Below the pieces are notes generated by a model, which searched no databases, had not been told where the DNA came from, and saw only the letters and a program-made list of their open reading frames with translations. A DNA stretch of 64,000 nucleotides. Source: Chryseobacterium sp. 39-10. GTDB taxonomy: Bacteria > Bacteroidota > Bacteroidia > Flavobacteriales > Weeksellaceae. The position numbers were made by a program, and so were the translations under genes. The stretch spans positions 33,177 through 97,176 of the forward strand of contig MKTK01000007.1 of the NCBI GenBank assembly GCA_001898255.1, read 5' to 3'. How positions within the stretch are numbered: position 1 is the first letter of the stretch; each line of letters begins with the position of its first letter. Of the stretch, positions 9,978 to 18,241 are shown in pieces.

Positions 9978-10358
9978 TTATAATTTACCATTGATAATTC
10001 TTCTTACACCATCTTTAAACAGAAACGTATTGAAATTAATAAGAAGACCCAGTTTACAATTGCTCAATTTTAAATAGGTTAATGTTTGTGCAAAGTGAAC
10101 ATTTGTCAATTCTGCACACGCTTTCATTTCTATAATAACTTTTCTTTCAACCAACAGATCAATCCTATAACCGACATTTAATTCAATTTCTTCATAAATT
10201 AAAGGCATCGGTTTTTGTTTTTCGACGAAAAGTCCGGCTTTGCAAAGTTCATAGTACATACATTCTTCATAAGCACTTTCCAGAAGTCCGGCGCCAAGTG
10301 TTTTATGAATTTTCAATCCACATTCAAAGATAATTTTCGAAATTTCATTTTCACTCAT
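9978..10358 (-). CDS. GxxExxY family protein (PD-(D/E)XK nuclease-like)
   Basis: 126 residues. The naming motif is present as GLLESAY (residues 24-30). A nuclease-type core can be read as Asp67 in YRIDLLV, then Glu77-x-Lys79 in IIEMKA, and a conserved Gln91 in AQTLTYLKL; this pattern matches the PD-(D/E)XK_3 family. Activity and target are not known for the family. It is a lone small gene between the LuxE-like gene and lpxH, bounded on both sides by copies of the motif ACACAAWGACACAA in inverted orientation, which suggests a transferred cassette. Start ATG at 10358 gives MSENEISK. Confidence 0.82.
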   Translation of the reverse strand: MSENEISKIIFECGLKIHKTLGAGLLESAYEECMYYELCKAGLFVEKQKPMPLIYEEIELNVGYRIDLLVERKVIIEMKACAELTNVHFAQTLTYLKLSNCKLGLLINFNTFLFKDGVRRIINGKL

Positions 10359-10415
10359 TCTATGTGTCTTAAAAACTGGTTGTGGTTTATCAACAAATCC
10401 GAATTCCTAGTGATG

Positions 10416-10435
10416 CTTTTGTGTCTTTGTGTTTA
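10416..10435. repeat. Inverted partner of the ACACAAWGACACAA motif
   Basis: TTTTGTGTCTTTGTGTTTAA on the plus strand is the reverse complement of the motif in the tandem array left of the GxxExxY gene. It overlaps the lpxH stop codon (10433-10435). Confidence 0.7.
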
Positions 10436-11200
10436 AATAACAAATTCTTTCAACTTAAATTCTTTACCATCAAAAACTCCGTACGTAAAATACGAAATCC
10501 AGTCGCCTAGATTCACATATTTTGAATGTTCTCCCAAATCCAAAACCATGGGAAGATGACGATGACCATAAACGAAGTAATCAAAATGCTCTTTTTTGAG
10601 TTTTTCTTTAGAATAAACGATGAGAAATTCCTTGTCTTCTCCCAAAAACTTCTTGTCCTCATCACCGGAAATCAGTTTGTTTTTGGTGGACATATACACC
10701 GCAATTTTCATGGCGATATCGGGATGCAACCACTTGAAAAACCATTGAGCCAAAGGATTCGTAAAGAGTTTTTTCATTCTTTTGTACCCTTTATCTCCAG
10801 GACCGAGTCCGTCGCCGTGAGTCAAAAAGAATTTTTTACCCGAAACATCGTACGTCTGCTTTTCAAAATAAACGGGAATTCCGAGTTCTTCCTCAAAGTA
10901 GTTTTTCATCCACAAATCATGGTTTCCCACGAAAAAGTAAATATCAATTCCTGAATCTTTGAGTTCGGCAATTTTCCCTAAAACGCGGATATACCCTTTT
11001 GGAACTACATATTTCCACTCATGCCAGAAATCAAAAAGGTCGCCCATGAGAAAAAGAACTTGTGCATCTTTTTTAATTTCATCCAACCAACGAATGAAGC
11101 GTTCTTCCCGCGGCTTGCTTTCTGCCGGAGTGGGCGCTCCGAAATGCTGATCGGAAGCGAAGTAGATTTTTTTGTTATCTTCTAAAATGATGTTTTTCAT
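10433..11200 (-). CDS. lpxH: UDP-2,3-diacylglucosamine diphosphatase LpxH
   Basis: 255 residues of the calcineurin-like metallophosphoesterase fold. LpxH hydrolyses UDP-2,3-diacylglucosamine to lipid X and UMP at the inner face of the inner membrane, the fourth step of lipid A synthesis. Metal-binding motifs appear in order: SDQHFG, GDLFDFWHEW, GNHDLW, HGDG and GHRH. The C-terminal half has the helical lid seen in LpxH (KGYKRMKKLFTNP). The other lipid A genes lie together at 32.9-37.7 kb, so this one is separate. It follows queD on the same strand after 109 bp. Start is the ATG at 11200. Confidence 0.92.
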   Translation of the reverse strand: MKNIILEDNKKIYFASDQHFGAPTPAESKPREERFIRWLDEIKKDAQVLFLMGDLFDFWHEWKYVVPKGYIRVLGKIAELKDSGIDIYFFVGNHDLWMKNYFEEELGIPVYFEKQTYDVSGKKFFLTHGDGLGPGDKGYKRMKKLFTNPLAQWFFKWLHPDIAMKIAVYMSTKNKLISGDEDKKFLGEDKEFLIVYSKEKLKKEHFDYFVYGHRHLPMVLDLGEHSKYVNLGDWISYFTYGVFDGKEFKLKEFVI

Positions 11201-11269
11201 TCCTTTGTATGAAGGTTAAAAGTAATAATGTATGAATGTTTTTCACGTAGACTTTTACTTATCATTAAT

Positions 11270-11292
11270 ACATTGTACTTTTTACATTGTAC
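11270..11292. repeat. Short direct repeat ACATTGTAC x2
   Basis: Two copies (11270-11278 and 11284-11292) in the queD-lpxH intergenic region, 14 bp apart. No function seen. Confidence 0.5.
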
Positions 11293-11309
11293 CTTATTCC
11301 TTTTGCAAA

Positions 11310-11753
11310 TCAATTCTCTTCCGCCAACCATTCTCCATAAGAATTCTCGGTTTCATGCAACTTTAGATACGCCAACTGAACATGGCTTGGAAGTTTTGCT
11401 TTAATTTTTGCCGCTATTTCGTACAACATATTTTCGCACGTTGGTTGAAAATCACAATAAATCACTTTATGCCCCTGATTCACCAAACTTTCGCCCAACA
11501 TTTTATGAGGCGAAGCTCCATTCACCAACACCGCATGATCCCAAACATCCACAATTTCTTCCTTCACGATTTTTTTAATATCGCCAAAATCCACAACCAT
11601 TCCGTTTTTCGGATTTTCCAGATCATTGATTGGATTTCCTTTTACCGTAACAAAAAGTTTATAGGAGTGTCCGTGCATATTTTTGCACTTTCCATCGTAG
11701 TTGTAAAGCACATGCGCGGTTTCAAAAGTGAAAATTTTAGTAATGCGAATCAT
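11310..11753 (-). CDS. queD: 6-carboxytetrahydropterin synthase QueD (PTPS family)
   Basis: 147 residues. QueD converts dihydroneopterin triphosphate to 6-carboxy-5,6,7,8-tetrahydropterin, the entry to queuosine synthesis. Zinc ligands are visible as His14 (FETAH) and His27/His29 in MHGHSY, with catalytic Cys23 just before. The downstream VDFGDIKK, WDHAVLVN and a C-terminal Glu in LHETENSYGEW also fit. PTPS relatives with other roles exist, but the Cys and spacing favour QueD. No other queuosine gene is adjacent. A TATCTTTG box lies only 4 bp upstream of the ATG, implying a nearly leaderless transcript. Confidence 0.88.
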   Translation of the reverse strand: MIRITKIFTFETAHVLYNYDGKCKNMHGHSYKLFVTVKGNPINDLENPKNGMVVDFGDIKKIVKEEIVDVWDHAVLVNGASPHKMLGESLVNQGHKVIYCDFQPTCENMLYEIAAKIKAKLPSHVQLAYLKLHETENSYGEWLAEEN

Positions 11754-11757
11754 GGTG

Positions 11758-11765
11758 CAAAGATA
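11758..11765 (-). promoter_or_regulatory. -7 box of queD (TATCTTTG)
   Basis: Exact TAnnTTTG on the minus strand, separated from the ATG by four bases, so the transcript would begin at or very near the start codon. Confidence 0.55.
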
Positions 11766-11850
11766 GGGATTTTTAGAGGTTCGATTTTAGTAGCTGGTTA
11801 ATGAATGAAAAGTCTTACTTCTCAAATCCCAAATGATAAAACGGAAAATC

Positions 11851-11985
11851 TCCCGCGTGAGCGATGGTAGCGGAAATCCCGCAGGGCAGCGGCGCGAGCG
11901 AAGCGAGCGTCGATGATCGAGGAATTGCAGCGGATGTAGCGACCCGACGCCGCGGGAAAAGCGAAGGAAAGGGACACGCCCCACA
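11851..11985 (-). ncRNA. GC-rich structured intergenic element, possible Flavo-1-like RNA or dispersed repeat
   Basis: About 135 bp, far richer in G+C than its surroundings, in the 355-bp gap between queD and aceA. Ends pair as GCGTG (11855-11859) with CACGC (11975-11979). Inside, CCCGC plus GCGGCG (with a six-base bulge) pairs with CGCCGCGGG (about 11947-11955), and GCGAGCGAAGCGAGCG forms its own symmetric block. Apparent reading frames on both strands result from low stop-codon density and match no protein style in the window. Strand given is the one reading towards queD. Function is unknown; the RNA label is inference. Confidence 0.45.
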
Positions 11986-12013
11986 AAAAAACCTCCCCAA
12001 AAAATCGGGAAGG
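11985..12013 (-). terminator. Terminator of aceA
   Basis: On the minus strand CCTTCCC pairs with GGGGAGG (one G-T wobble) and is followed by seven T. It lies about 95 bp past the aceA stop, immediately before the GC-rich element. Confidence 0.7.
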
Positions 12014-12036
12014 CTAACAATAATAATAATAATTAA
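12014..12036. repeat. Trinucleotide microsatellite (AAT)n
   Basis: About five consecutive AAT units between the aceA stop and its terminator hairpin. Confidence 0.6.
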
Positions 12037-12108
12037 CGATGGATATTGCATGTTTCTTTTTAGAAGCGACATACAAGACTTTTCTCTTTTCCCCTGTTTC
12101 TAAAAAAA

Positions 12109-13398
12109 TCAATGGAATTGTTCTTCTTCGGTTGATCCAGCCAATGCTGTGGTAGAAGCACTTCCGGAAGTTACAACGGTTTGAATGGCATCAAAATACC
12201 CGGTTCCCACGAAACTTTGGTGTTTCACCGCACGGAAACCTTTGCTTTGCAAAGCAAATTCACGCTCCTGAAGCTCGCTGTAGCCCGCCATTCCTCTTTC
12301 TTTGTAAGCGGAAGCCAACTCAAACATCGCCGTATTTAATGCATGGAAACCTGCCAAGGTGATAAACTGGAATTTGTACCCCATTTTTGCCAATTCTTCA
12401 CGGAAAGTTTCCATTTCCGGTACGGATAATTTTGCGGCCCAGTTGAAGGAAGGCGAACAGTTATACGCCAGCATTTTACCAGGAAATTTTGCATGAATTC
12501 CTTCTGCAAAACGTCTTGCGTAATCCAAATCAGGATTGGAGGTTTCCATCCAGATCAGGTCGGCATACGGCGCATACGAAAGTCCTCTTGCAATGCCCTG
12601 CTCTACTCCATTATTCACTTTGAAAAAACCTTCGGAAGTTCTTTCGCCCGACACCACAAATGAATGATCTCTTTCATCAATATCGGAGGTCAGCAAATCA
12701 GCAGCATCCGCATCGGTTCTGGCTACCAAAACGGTCGGAACACCGCAAACATCGGCTGCTAAACGCGCTGCAATGAGTTTATTGATCGCTTCCTGCGTCG
12801 GAACCAACACTTTCCCGCCCAAATGACCGCACTTTTTGGCTGAAGACAATTGATCTTCAAAATGAACACCGGCAGCTCCGGATTCGATCATTTGTTTCAT
12901 CAGTTCGAACGCGTTCAAGTTTCCCCCGAAACCGGCTTCTGCATCGGCAACAATTGGCACGAGATAATTTTTACGGTTCACTTCATCCACATTGCTTACG
13001 GACTGAATTTGATCTGCTCTCAACAACGCATTATTGATTTTTTTCACCACAGAAGGCACCGAATTCGCTGGATACAAACTCTGGTCCGGATACATTTCCC
13101 CGGAAAGATTGGCATCTGCCGCCACCTGCCATCCGGAAAGATAGATGGCTTCCAAACCGGCATCCACTTCCTGAACGGCCTGATTTCCCGTCAATGCGCC
13201 AAGACCTGCAACAAAATCTCTAGTCGTTAGTTTTTGCCAAAGCGTTTTGGACATTTCAGTCGCAATGGTATAGTCAATTTTGTAGCTTCCGCGAAGTTTC
13301 AATACTTCTTCAGCGGTATACGGTCTTTTAATGCCGTTCCATCTTGGATTTTCCAGCCATTCTTTTTCTAACTGTTGGATTTGTTCTCTTGTGTTCAT
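12109..13398 (-). CDS. aceA: Isocitrate lyase
   Basis: 429 residues. Isocitrate lyase splits isocitrate into glyoxylate and succinate, the first glyoxylate-shunt step. The signature KKCGH is at residues 188-192 with catalytic Cys190; [19 protein letters not shown] near the N-terminus and the [12 protein letters not shown] block are also diagnostic. The length is that of the short (E. coli-like) class. It lies 111 bp downstream of aceB on the same strand, and no separate TAnnTTTG box is visible between them, so co-transcription from the aceB promoter is likely. The intergenic stretch holds a TTATCGG direct repeat. The pair allows growth on acetate or fatty acids. Confidence 0.97.
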   Translation of the reverse strand: MNTREQIQQLEKEWLENPRWNGIKRPYTAEEVLKLRGSYKIDYTIATEMSKTLWQKLTTRDFVAGLGALTGNQAVQEVDAGLEAIYLSGWQVAADANLSGEMYPDQSLYPANSVPSVVKKINNALLRADQIQSVSNVDEVNRKNYLVPIVADAEAGFGGNLNAFELMKQMIESGAAGVHFEDQLSSAKKCGHLGGKVLVPTQEAINKLIAARLAADVCGVPTVLVARTDADAADLLTSDIDERDHSFVVSGERTSEGFFKVNNGVEQGIARGLSYAPYADLIWMETSNPDLDYARRFAEGIHAKFPGKMLAYNCSPSFNWAAKLSVPEMETFREELAKMGYKFQFITLAGFHALNTAMFELASAYKERGMAGYSELQEREFALQSKGFRAVKHQSFVGTGYFDAIQTVVTSGSASTTALAGSTEEEQFH

Positions 13399-13509
13399 TG
13401 TATTTGGATTTTAAATTATTTTTGGTTGTCAATTATCGGTTATTGGTTATCGGCAATTAAGTTTGGTCAGAATTTCAAAAACCCTCAAGCGATACCTGTA
13501 AACCATACT

Positions 13510-15084
13510 CTATATAAAAGGATATGCTTTTAACGTTAAAAACTCTTCGAAGTTGTCGTCGAAAATCAATTCATCAAAGAGTTGAGTGGCGAGTTCAAAT
13601 TTCCCGGAGTTGTACCTTTTTTCGCCCACGTATTCTCTGATTTTTTCGAGTTCTTCTTCTTGAAATTCCAAAACTAAATCCTTCGTTAAGGTTTCTCCGT
13701 TATCAAGCACGGCCTTGTTTTTCAGCCATTGCCAAATTTGTGTTCTGGAAATTTCGGCTGTTGCTGCATCTTCCATCAGATTGTAAATCGCTGCAGCTCC
13801 AACGCCTATTAACCACGATTCGATGTAGAGAATTCCGACGTTGATGTTTTTGCGAACTCCGTTTTCGGTGATTGTTCCTTTCGGAATTTCGAGGAGTTGT
13901 TCCTCAGTGATTTGGTAATTAAATTGCTTATCAATCTGGTTAGGCGTCGGCATCAATTCATCAAAAATATCCTTCGCCACCTTTACCAGCGCAGGATGCG
14001 CCACCCAAGTTCCGTCGTGTCCGTTCCTCACTTCACGCTCTTTGTCGGCAGAAACTTTTTCGAATGCTTTTTCATTTTCTTCTTCGTTGTTTTTTACAGG
14101 AATTTGTGCCGCCATTCCGCCCATAGCAAAAACCCCTCTTTTGTGGCAGGTTTCAATTACTCTTTTTGAGTATGCCGCCATAAATGGTGAAGTCATCGTT
14201 ACCTGATCGCGATCAGGAACTAAAAATTTCGGGATATTTCTGAATTTTTTGATGTAGGAAAAAATATAATCCCAGCGTCCGCAATTCAATCCTTTGGAGT
14301 GTTCTTTTAGTTCGAATAGAATTTCATCAAGCTGAAAAGAGGCGGTGATGGTTTCGATCAGAACAGTTGCTTTGATCGTTCCTTGCGGAATTTGCAAGTA
14401 ATTTTGAGCAAATACGAACACCTCATTCCACCATCTTGCTTCCTTATAATGTTCGAGTTTCGGAAGATAAAAATACGGTCGCGTACCGTTTTCCAGCAAT
14501 TGTTTCGCATTTCGGAAAAAGTAAATTCCGAAATCCGTCAGCGAACCTGATGCTTCATCACCATTAACATAAATATTTTTTTCATTGAGGTGAAGACCTC
14601 TCGGACGCACAAAAAGAACAGCAGTTTTATCGTTCAGTTCATACTTTTTACCGTCTTCATTTTCAAACGAAATGGTTTTGTTGATGGCATCCGTCAGATT
14701 CATCTGCCCTTCGAGATTGTTGTCCCAGGTTGGCGAATTGGAATCCTCAAAATCGGCCATAAAACAATTTGCGCCCGAATTCAGCGCATTGATAATCATT
14801 TTACGATCGACAGGACCGGTAATTTCCACCCTCCTGTCCAGAATATCTTCAGGAATCGGTGCACACTTCCAGCTTCCTTTCCGTATGGTTTCTGTTTCCT
14901 TCGGGAAAGTTGGGAGAATACCATTATCAAATTCTTTTTGAATATTTTTTCGATCCTCCAAAAGTTCTAATCTTCTTAGATTAAAATTTTCGTGAAGCGC
15001 AGTCAAAAAAGCAACCAAATCTTCTGTAAACACAGATGAGTAATGGTTTTCGGGATTAATTTTAAACTTTGTCAGCGTTTCCAT
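13510..15084 (-). CDS. aceB: Malate synthase A
   Basis: 524 residues from ATG at 15084. The enzyme condenses glyoxylate with acetyl-CoA to malate. RPRGLHLNEK, the TVLIETITASFQLDEILFEL block and the signature EDAATAEISRTQIWQW are present. A longer frame opens at 15138, but that would place its start upstream of a good TATATTTG promoter box (15112-15119); METLTKFKINPENH at 15084 also matches where homologues begin. The gene is divergent from a RamB/ScfR-like regulator, and inverted-repeat operator candidates lie between. Together with aceA it forms the glyoxylate bypass. Confidence 0.96.
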   Translation of the reverse strand: METLTKFKINPENHYSSVFTEDLVAFLTALHENFNLRRLELLEDRKNIQKEFDNGILPTFPKETETIRKGSWKCAPIPEDILDRRVEITGPVDRKMIINALNSGANCFMADFEDSNSPTWDNNLEGQMNLTDAINKTISFENEDGKKYELNDKTAVLFVRPRGLHLNEKNIYVNGDEASGSLTDFGIYFFRNAKQLLENGTRPYFYLPKLEHYKEARWWNEVFVFAQNYLQIPQGTIKATVLIETITASFQLDEILFELKEHSKGLNCGRWDYIFSYIKKFRNIPKFLVPDRDQVTMTSPFMAAYSKRVIETCHKRGVFAMGGMAAQIPVKNNEEENEKAFEKVSADKEREVRNGHDGTWVAHPALVKVAKDIFDELMPTPNQIDKQFNYQITEEQLLEIPKGTITENGVRKNINVGILYIESWLIGVGAAAIYNLMEDAATAEISRTQIWQWLKNKAVLDNGETLTKDLVLEFQEEELEKIREYVGEKRYNSGKFELATQLFDELIFDDNFEEFLTLKAYPFI

Positions 15085-15111
15085 AAGAAGTTTTTTGTGA
15101 TGTTGATGAAG

Positions 15112-15138
15112 CAAATATATAAAAAGTTTTTTCACCAA
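15112..15138 (-). promoter_or_regulatory. Promoter of aceB(A)
   Basis: Minus-strand TTG (15136-15138), 16-bp spacer, TATATTTG (15112-15119), 27 bp before the ATG. The spacer is slightly short for the phylum consensus. Confidence 0.6.
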
Positions 15139-15139
15139 C

Positions 15140-15153
15140 AGCGAACGTTCGCT
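15140..15153. promoter_or_regulatory. Palindromic operator candidate next to the aceB promoter
   Basis: AGCGAACGTTCGCT is a perfect 14-bp palindrome directly upstream of the aceB -33 element. The same GCGAA half-sites recur in front of the divergent regulator gene. Confidence 0.6.
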
Positions 15154-15276
15154 AATTTATAATAAATTTTATTCTACCAAAAATAACAGATCACATTAAA
15201 ACGCTTTATTCATCATATATTACTGATTATTAGCACAATAATAAACCAATAAAACTTTAACAAAGTTTAACAAATG

Positions 15277-15310
15277 ACGAATATCGTTCGCTAAATCATA
15301 CTTTAGCGAA
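15277..15310. promoter_or_regulatory. Inverted half-sites in front of the regulator gene
   Basis: TTCGCTAAA (15287-15295) and TTTAGCGAA (15302-15310) are exact reverse complements six bases apart, with a further ACGA-ATA-TCGT palindrome overlapping on the left (15277-15287). They sit just upstream of the regulator's TATTTTTG box, a place suited to autoregulation. Confidence 0.6.
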
Positions 15311-15317
15311 ATAGTTG

Positions 15318-15325
15318 TATTTTTG
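15318..15325 (+). promoter_or_regulatory. -7 box (TATTTTTG) of the RamB-like regulator gene
   Basis: Exact TAnnTTTG, 17 bp before the ATG at 15343; the -33 region overlaps the inverted half-sites. Confidence 0.55.
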
Positions 15326-15342
15326 GTTTTTATTACCTGAAA

Positions 15343-16818
15343 ATGATTGCAGACAGCGAGTATATTAAAACAATTTTTGGACTGAAACTAAAACAGCAAC
15401 GCCAGAAAAAAAGCTGGTCGCTGCAAGATTTAGCGGATAAAACAGGACTTTCAAAATCCTACCTCAACGAAATTGAAAACGGAAAAAAATATCCAAAACA
15501 CGATAAAATACTTCATCTTTCAGAAGTTTTGGACGCCAAATTTGACGATCTAGTCTCCACCAAATTAGACAAAACTCTTTCGCCTGTTTCTGAAATTCTG
15601 AAATCTGATTTTTTCAAAGAAATACCGCTGGAATTGTTTGGTATTAACCGGAATTCCCTCATCAATATCATCAGCGAAGCGCCTAAAAAAGTGACCGCTT
15701 TTATCAACACATTGATTGAAATTTCGCAGAATTACAATCTTGGAAAAGAACGTTTCTATTTCGCAGTACTGCGCAGTTTTCAGGAAATGCATGACAATTA
15801 TTTTCCGGAAATAGAACAAAAAGCGATTGATTTTTTGACCAATCACCAGCTGGGTTTTGGAAAGAAATTGAATGTAAAAAAATTAGAAAAGATCCTTATC
15901 GAAAATTTGGACTATGAAATTCAATATGAAGATTTTGACCATGCTGGTGTACTAAAAAACCTTCGTTCTTTATTTATTCCCGAACGAAAACTTTTACTCC
16001 TGAACCATCAGTTGGATGAAAACCAAAAAGTTTTTATTCTTGCCAAAGAAATTGGCTTCAATGTTTTGGAACTTTCTCCTCGTCCCAACACCTATTCTTG
16101 GGTAGATTTCACAAGTTTTGAAGAACTATTGAACAATTTTTATGCGTCGTATTTTGCCGGTTGCCTTTTGATTTCAAAAGAAGAAATTGTAGACAAATTT
16201 TCAGATTTTATCGGCGAAAAAACGTGGAATCCCGAAAAGTTTGATGAAATGGTCATTCATTTCACCAATTCACCGGAAACTTTCTATTACCGCCTCACCA
16301 ATATTTTACCATCAGAACTGGGTATTAAAGATCTTTTCTATCTGTGCTTTACCAAGAAGAAAGACTCTGATAAAATACTGATGATGAAAGAATTACACCT
16401 TAACCAACAACAGGCACCGCACGCAAAAGCTACCAATGAGCATTATTGCAGAAGATGGGTGGCGGTGAAAAACCTGATTCATTTAAAGGAGAATGAGAAA
16501 CTGACGGATGCACAAATTTCGCATTATAAGGATTCCGGGTTGAGCTATCTGGTGATTTCCACCTCACAGAAAAACCCATTTTCAGATGGTACTAATCGCA
16601 GTTACTGCCTTGGTATTTTACTGAATTCCAACTCTTTAAAAAAGATAAAATTTGCAAAAAGCGAGCGTATCATCACTGAAAATGTAGGTGTTACCTGCGA
16701 AACCTGCAGTATTTCCAACTGTGAAGTTCGACAAGCTCCACCCGTTCGCATTGAAAAAGAGACTTTTAATGAAAACATGAAAAAAGCGGTGGCCACCATC
16801 AGAAAGGAACTTCTTTGA
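15343..16818 (+). CDS. XRE-family regulator of RamB/ScfR type
   Basis: 491 residues. An XRE helix-turn-helix occupies roughly residues 12-66 (LKQQRQKKSWSLQDLADKTG, then LSKSYLNEIENGKKYPKHD). The middle corresponds to the IrrE/DUF955-like region but the metalloprotease HExxH is degenerate (KEIGF). The C-terminus has the short-chain fatty acyl regulator signature with spaced cysteines, CETCSISNCEVRQAPP. Relatives such as RamB control acetate and glyoxylate genes in other bacteria. Here the gene diverges from aceB, and repeated GCGAA/TTCGC half-sites lie at both promoters, so control of aceBA and of itself is a reasonable inference. The likely ligand is an acyl-CoA, by family analogy only. Confidence 0.85.
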   Translation: MIADSEYIKTIFGLKLKQQRQKKSWSLQDLADKTGLSKSYLNEIENGKKYPKHDKILHLSEVLDAKFDDLVSTKLDKTLSPVSEILKSDFFKEIPLELFGINRNSLINIISEAPKKVTAFINTLIEISQNYNLGKERFYFAVLRSFQEMHDNYFPEIEQKAIDFLTNHQLGFGKKLNVKKLEKILIENLDYEIQYEDFDHAGVLKNLRSLFIPERKLLLLNHQLDENQKVFILAKEIGFNVLELSPRPNTYSWVDFTSFEELLNNFYASYFAGCLLISKEEIVDKFSDFIGEKTWNPEKFDEMVIHFTNSPETFYYRLTNILPSELGIKDLFYLCFTKKKDSDKILMMKELHLNQQQAPHAKATNEHYCRRWVAVKNLIHLKENEKLTDAQISHYKDSGLSYLVISTSQKNPFSDGTNRSYCLGILLNSNSLKKIKFAKSERIITENVGVTCETCSISNCEVRQAPPVRIEKETFNENMKKAVATIRKELL

Positions 16819-16842
16819 TGTAGAACCTTAAAATGAAGCACA

Positions 16843-17502
16843 ATGAACGCAACATTATTGGATTTGATTTTCCCCAATCGCTGCCTGCACTGTAACCGAA
16901 TTATTCCCGGCACAGAGGTGGTTTGCGGAAATTGCTATTCACAGATTCACTTTACTCATTTCCAGTTTCAAGAGAACAATAGACTGAAAGAACAATGTAA
17001 GTTGCTCTTTCCTGTCGAAAATGCCTTTGCGTTGATGCATTTTGAAAAAGAGGGCTTAACCCAGAAGATTTTGCATCAATTAAAATATGCAAGTCGAGAA
17101 AAAATTGGAAAGATAATCGCCAGCTGGATCATTCAAAACATTGAATTTGGCGATGAGAAACCGGATCTTTTGGTAACGATTCCTCTTCATCCAAAAAAAA
17201 TGAAAAAACGAGGCTACAACCAACTTCATCTATTTACAGAAACCCTTTCAAAACATTATGGAATTCCTTTTGACCATGAGGTTTTGCAAAGAACCCATTA
17301 TCACAAAGCACAAGCCAACCGAAGCCGTAAAGAGCGATTGATTTCTGAGAAAAAATTTACCTTGCAAAAAGATATTTCGAATAAACATATCCTGATGATT
17401 GACGACGTCTTCACCACCGGAAATACAATGAGCGACGCCGCTTGGGAAATTTTGAAAAACCCCGGCAACAAGATTTCTGTTTTAGTAATGGCCGTGGACT
17501 AA
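16843..17502 (+). CDS. ComF family phosphoribosyltransferase-like protein
   Basis: 219 residues. An N-terminal zinc-ribbon (CLHCNRIIPG then CGNCYSQ, about residues 12-35) is followed by a type I phosphoribosyltransferase domain with PRPP-loop DDVFTTGNT. ComF proteins are linked to DNA uptake in naturally competent bacteria, but the family occurs widely and the activity is not defined. It starts 24 bp after the regulator gene and may be cotranscribed with it. Its 3' end overlaps the convergent upp gene by 4 bp. Confidence 0.88.
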   Translation: MNATLLDLIFPNRCLHCNRIIPGTEVVCGNCYSQIHFTHFQFQENNRLKEQCKLLFPVENAFALMHFEKEGLTQKILHQLKYASREKIGKIIASWIIQNIEFGDEKPDLLVTIPLHPKKMKKRGYNQLHLFTETLSKHYGIPFDHEVLQRTHYHKAQANRSRKERLISEKKFTLQKDISNKHILMIDDVFTTGNTMSDAAWEILKNPGNKISVLVMAVD

Positions 17503-18149
17503 CGTTGCAGTTTTTCGCCATACGATAAATCTCCGGCATCGCCCAAACCTGGTGTTATATACCCTTTGGATGTCAAATTTTCATCTAATGCTCCGATCCA
17601 AATCTGTGCTTCAGGATATGCATTTTTCAATGTTTCGACACCCTGTTTTGCTGCAATAGCCGCAACAATATGAAGCTGAGTAGGTTTACCGTGGTTCAAC
17701 AAATCTTTAAGGGCTTCGATTAAACTGGCGCCCGTTGCAAGCATAGGATCTGCAACAATTAAAGGACGTCCGTCAATATTGGGGCAGGTTAAATAATCTT
17801 GTTTGATGGAAAAATAATCGTTGGCATCATGCTTTCTATAAGCAGCCACAAAACCACAATCCGCTTTGTCAAAATAATTTAAAACGCCCTGAAACAAAGG
17901 AACACCCGCTCTTAAAATAGTAGTTACAACCGGCTGTACTGCAACTTCTCTGACTGTAATTTTATGCAAAGGCGTGGTAATTTCGATTTCTTTTTGCTCA
18001 AGACCTTTGGAGATTTCGAAGGCAGCAATTTCGCCGATACGTTCCATATTTCTTCGAAACTTCATGCGGTCGGTTTGGACCTCAACGTTTCTTAAATCAT
18101 TGATCCATGAGTTAACTAATGAAAAATTGTCGGACAGTACTGTTACCAT
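17499..18149 (-). CDS. upp: Uracil phosphoribosyltransferase
   Basis: 216 residues. Upp salvages uracil with PRPP to UMP. The PRPP-binding loop appears as VADPMLATGASL, and the C-terminal uracil-binding YITPGLGDAGDLSYG segment is clear. The pairing with comF is convergent with a 4-bp overlap, which leaves no room for a terminator between them. Confidence 0.96.
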   Translation of the reverse strand: MVTVLSDNFSLVNSWINDLRNVEVQTDRMKFRRNMERIGEIAAFEISKGLEQKEIEITTPLHKITVREVAVQPVVTTILRAGVPLFQGVLNYFDKADCGFVAAYRKHDANDYFSIKQDYLTCPNIDGRPLIVADPMLATGASLIEALKDLLNHGKPTQLHIVAAIAAKQGVETLKNAYPEAQIWIGALDENLTSKGYITPGLGDAGDLSYGEKLQR

Positions 18150-18164
18150 TTATTAAAAATATTT

Positions 18165-18236
18165 AGCACAGAGAAACAAAGTTTTCGCCGAGGACACTGA
18201 GTTCTCTGCGTTTTTCTCAGCACCTCCATAGTTTAA
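18165..18236. repeat. Dispersed-type intergenic sequence between der and upp
   Basis: The 92-bp gap carries AGCACAGAGAAACAAAG, then GAGGACACTGAGTTCTCTGCG and TTTTTCTCAGCACCTCC. This near-palindromic ACAGAG/CTCTGTG-type text resembles short repeats scattered in many bacterial genomes and is related in style to the motif around the GxxExxY gene. Single occurrence in this window. Confidence 0.4.
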
Positions 18237-18241
18237 TCGAT

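Noticed and set aside
11787..12103. Overlapping open frames on both strands across the GC-rich element
   Set aside because: They follow from low stop-codon frequency in GC-rich repeat DNA; no protein-like codon use, no start context and no recognisable motif.
15085..15138. Longer aceB start at 15138
   Set aside because: The -33/-7 promoter of aceB lies between that start and the ATG at 15084, and family homology begins at METLTKFKI.
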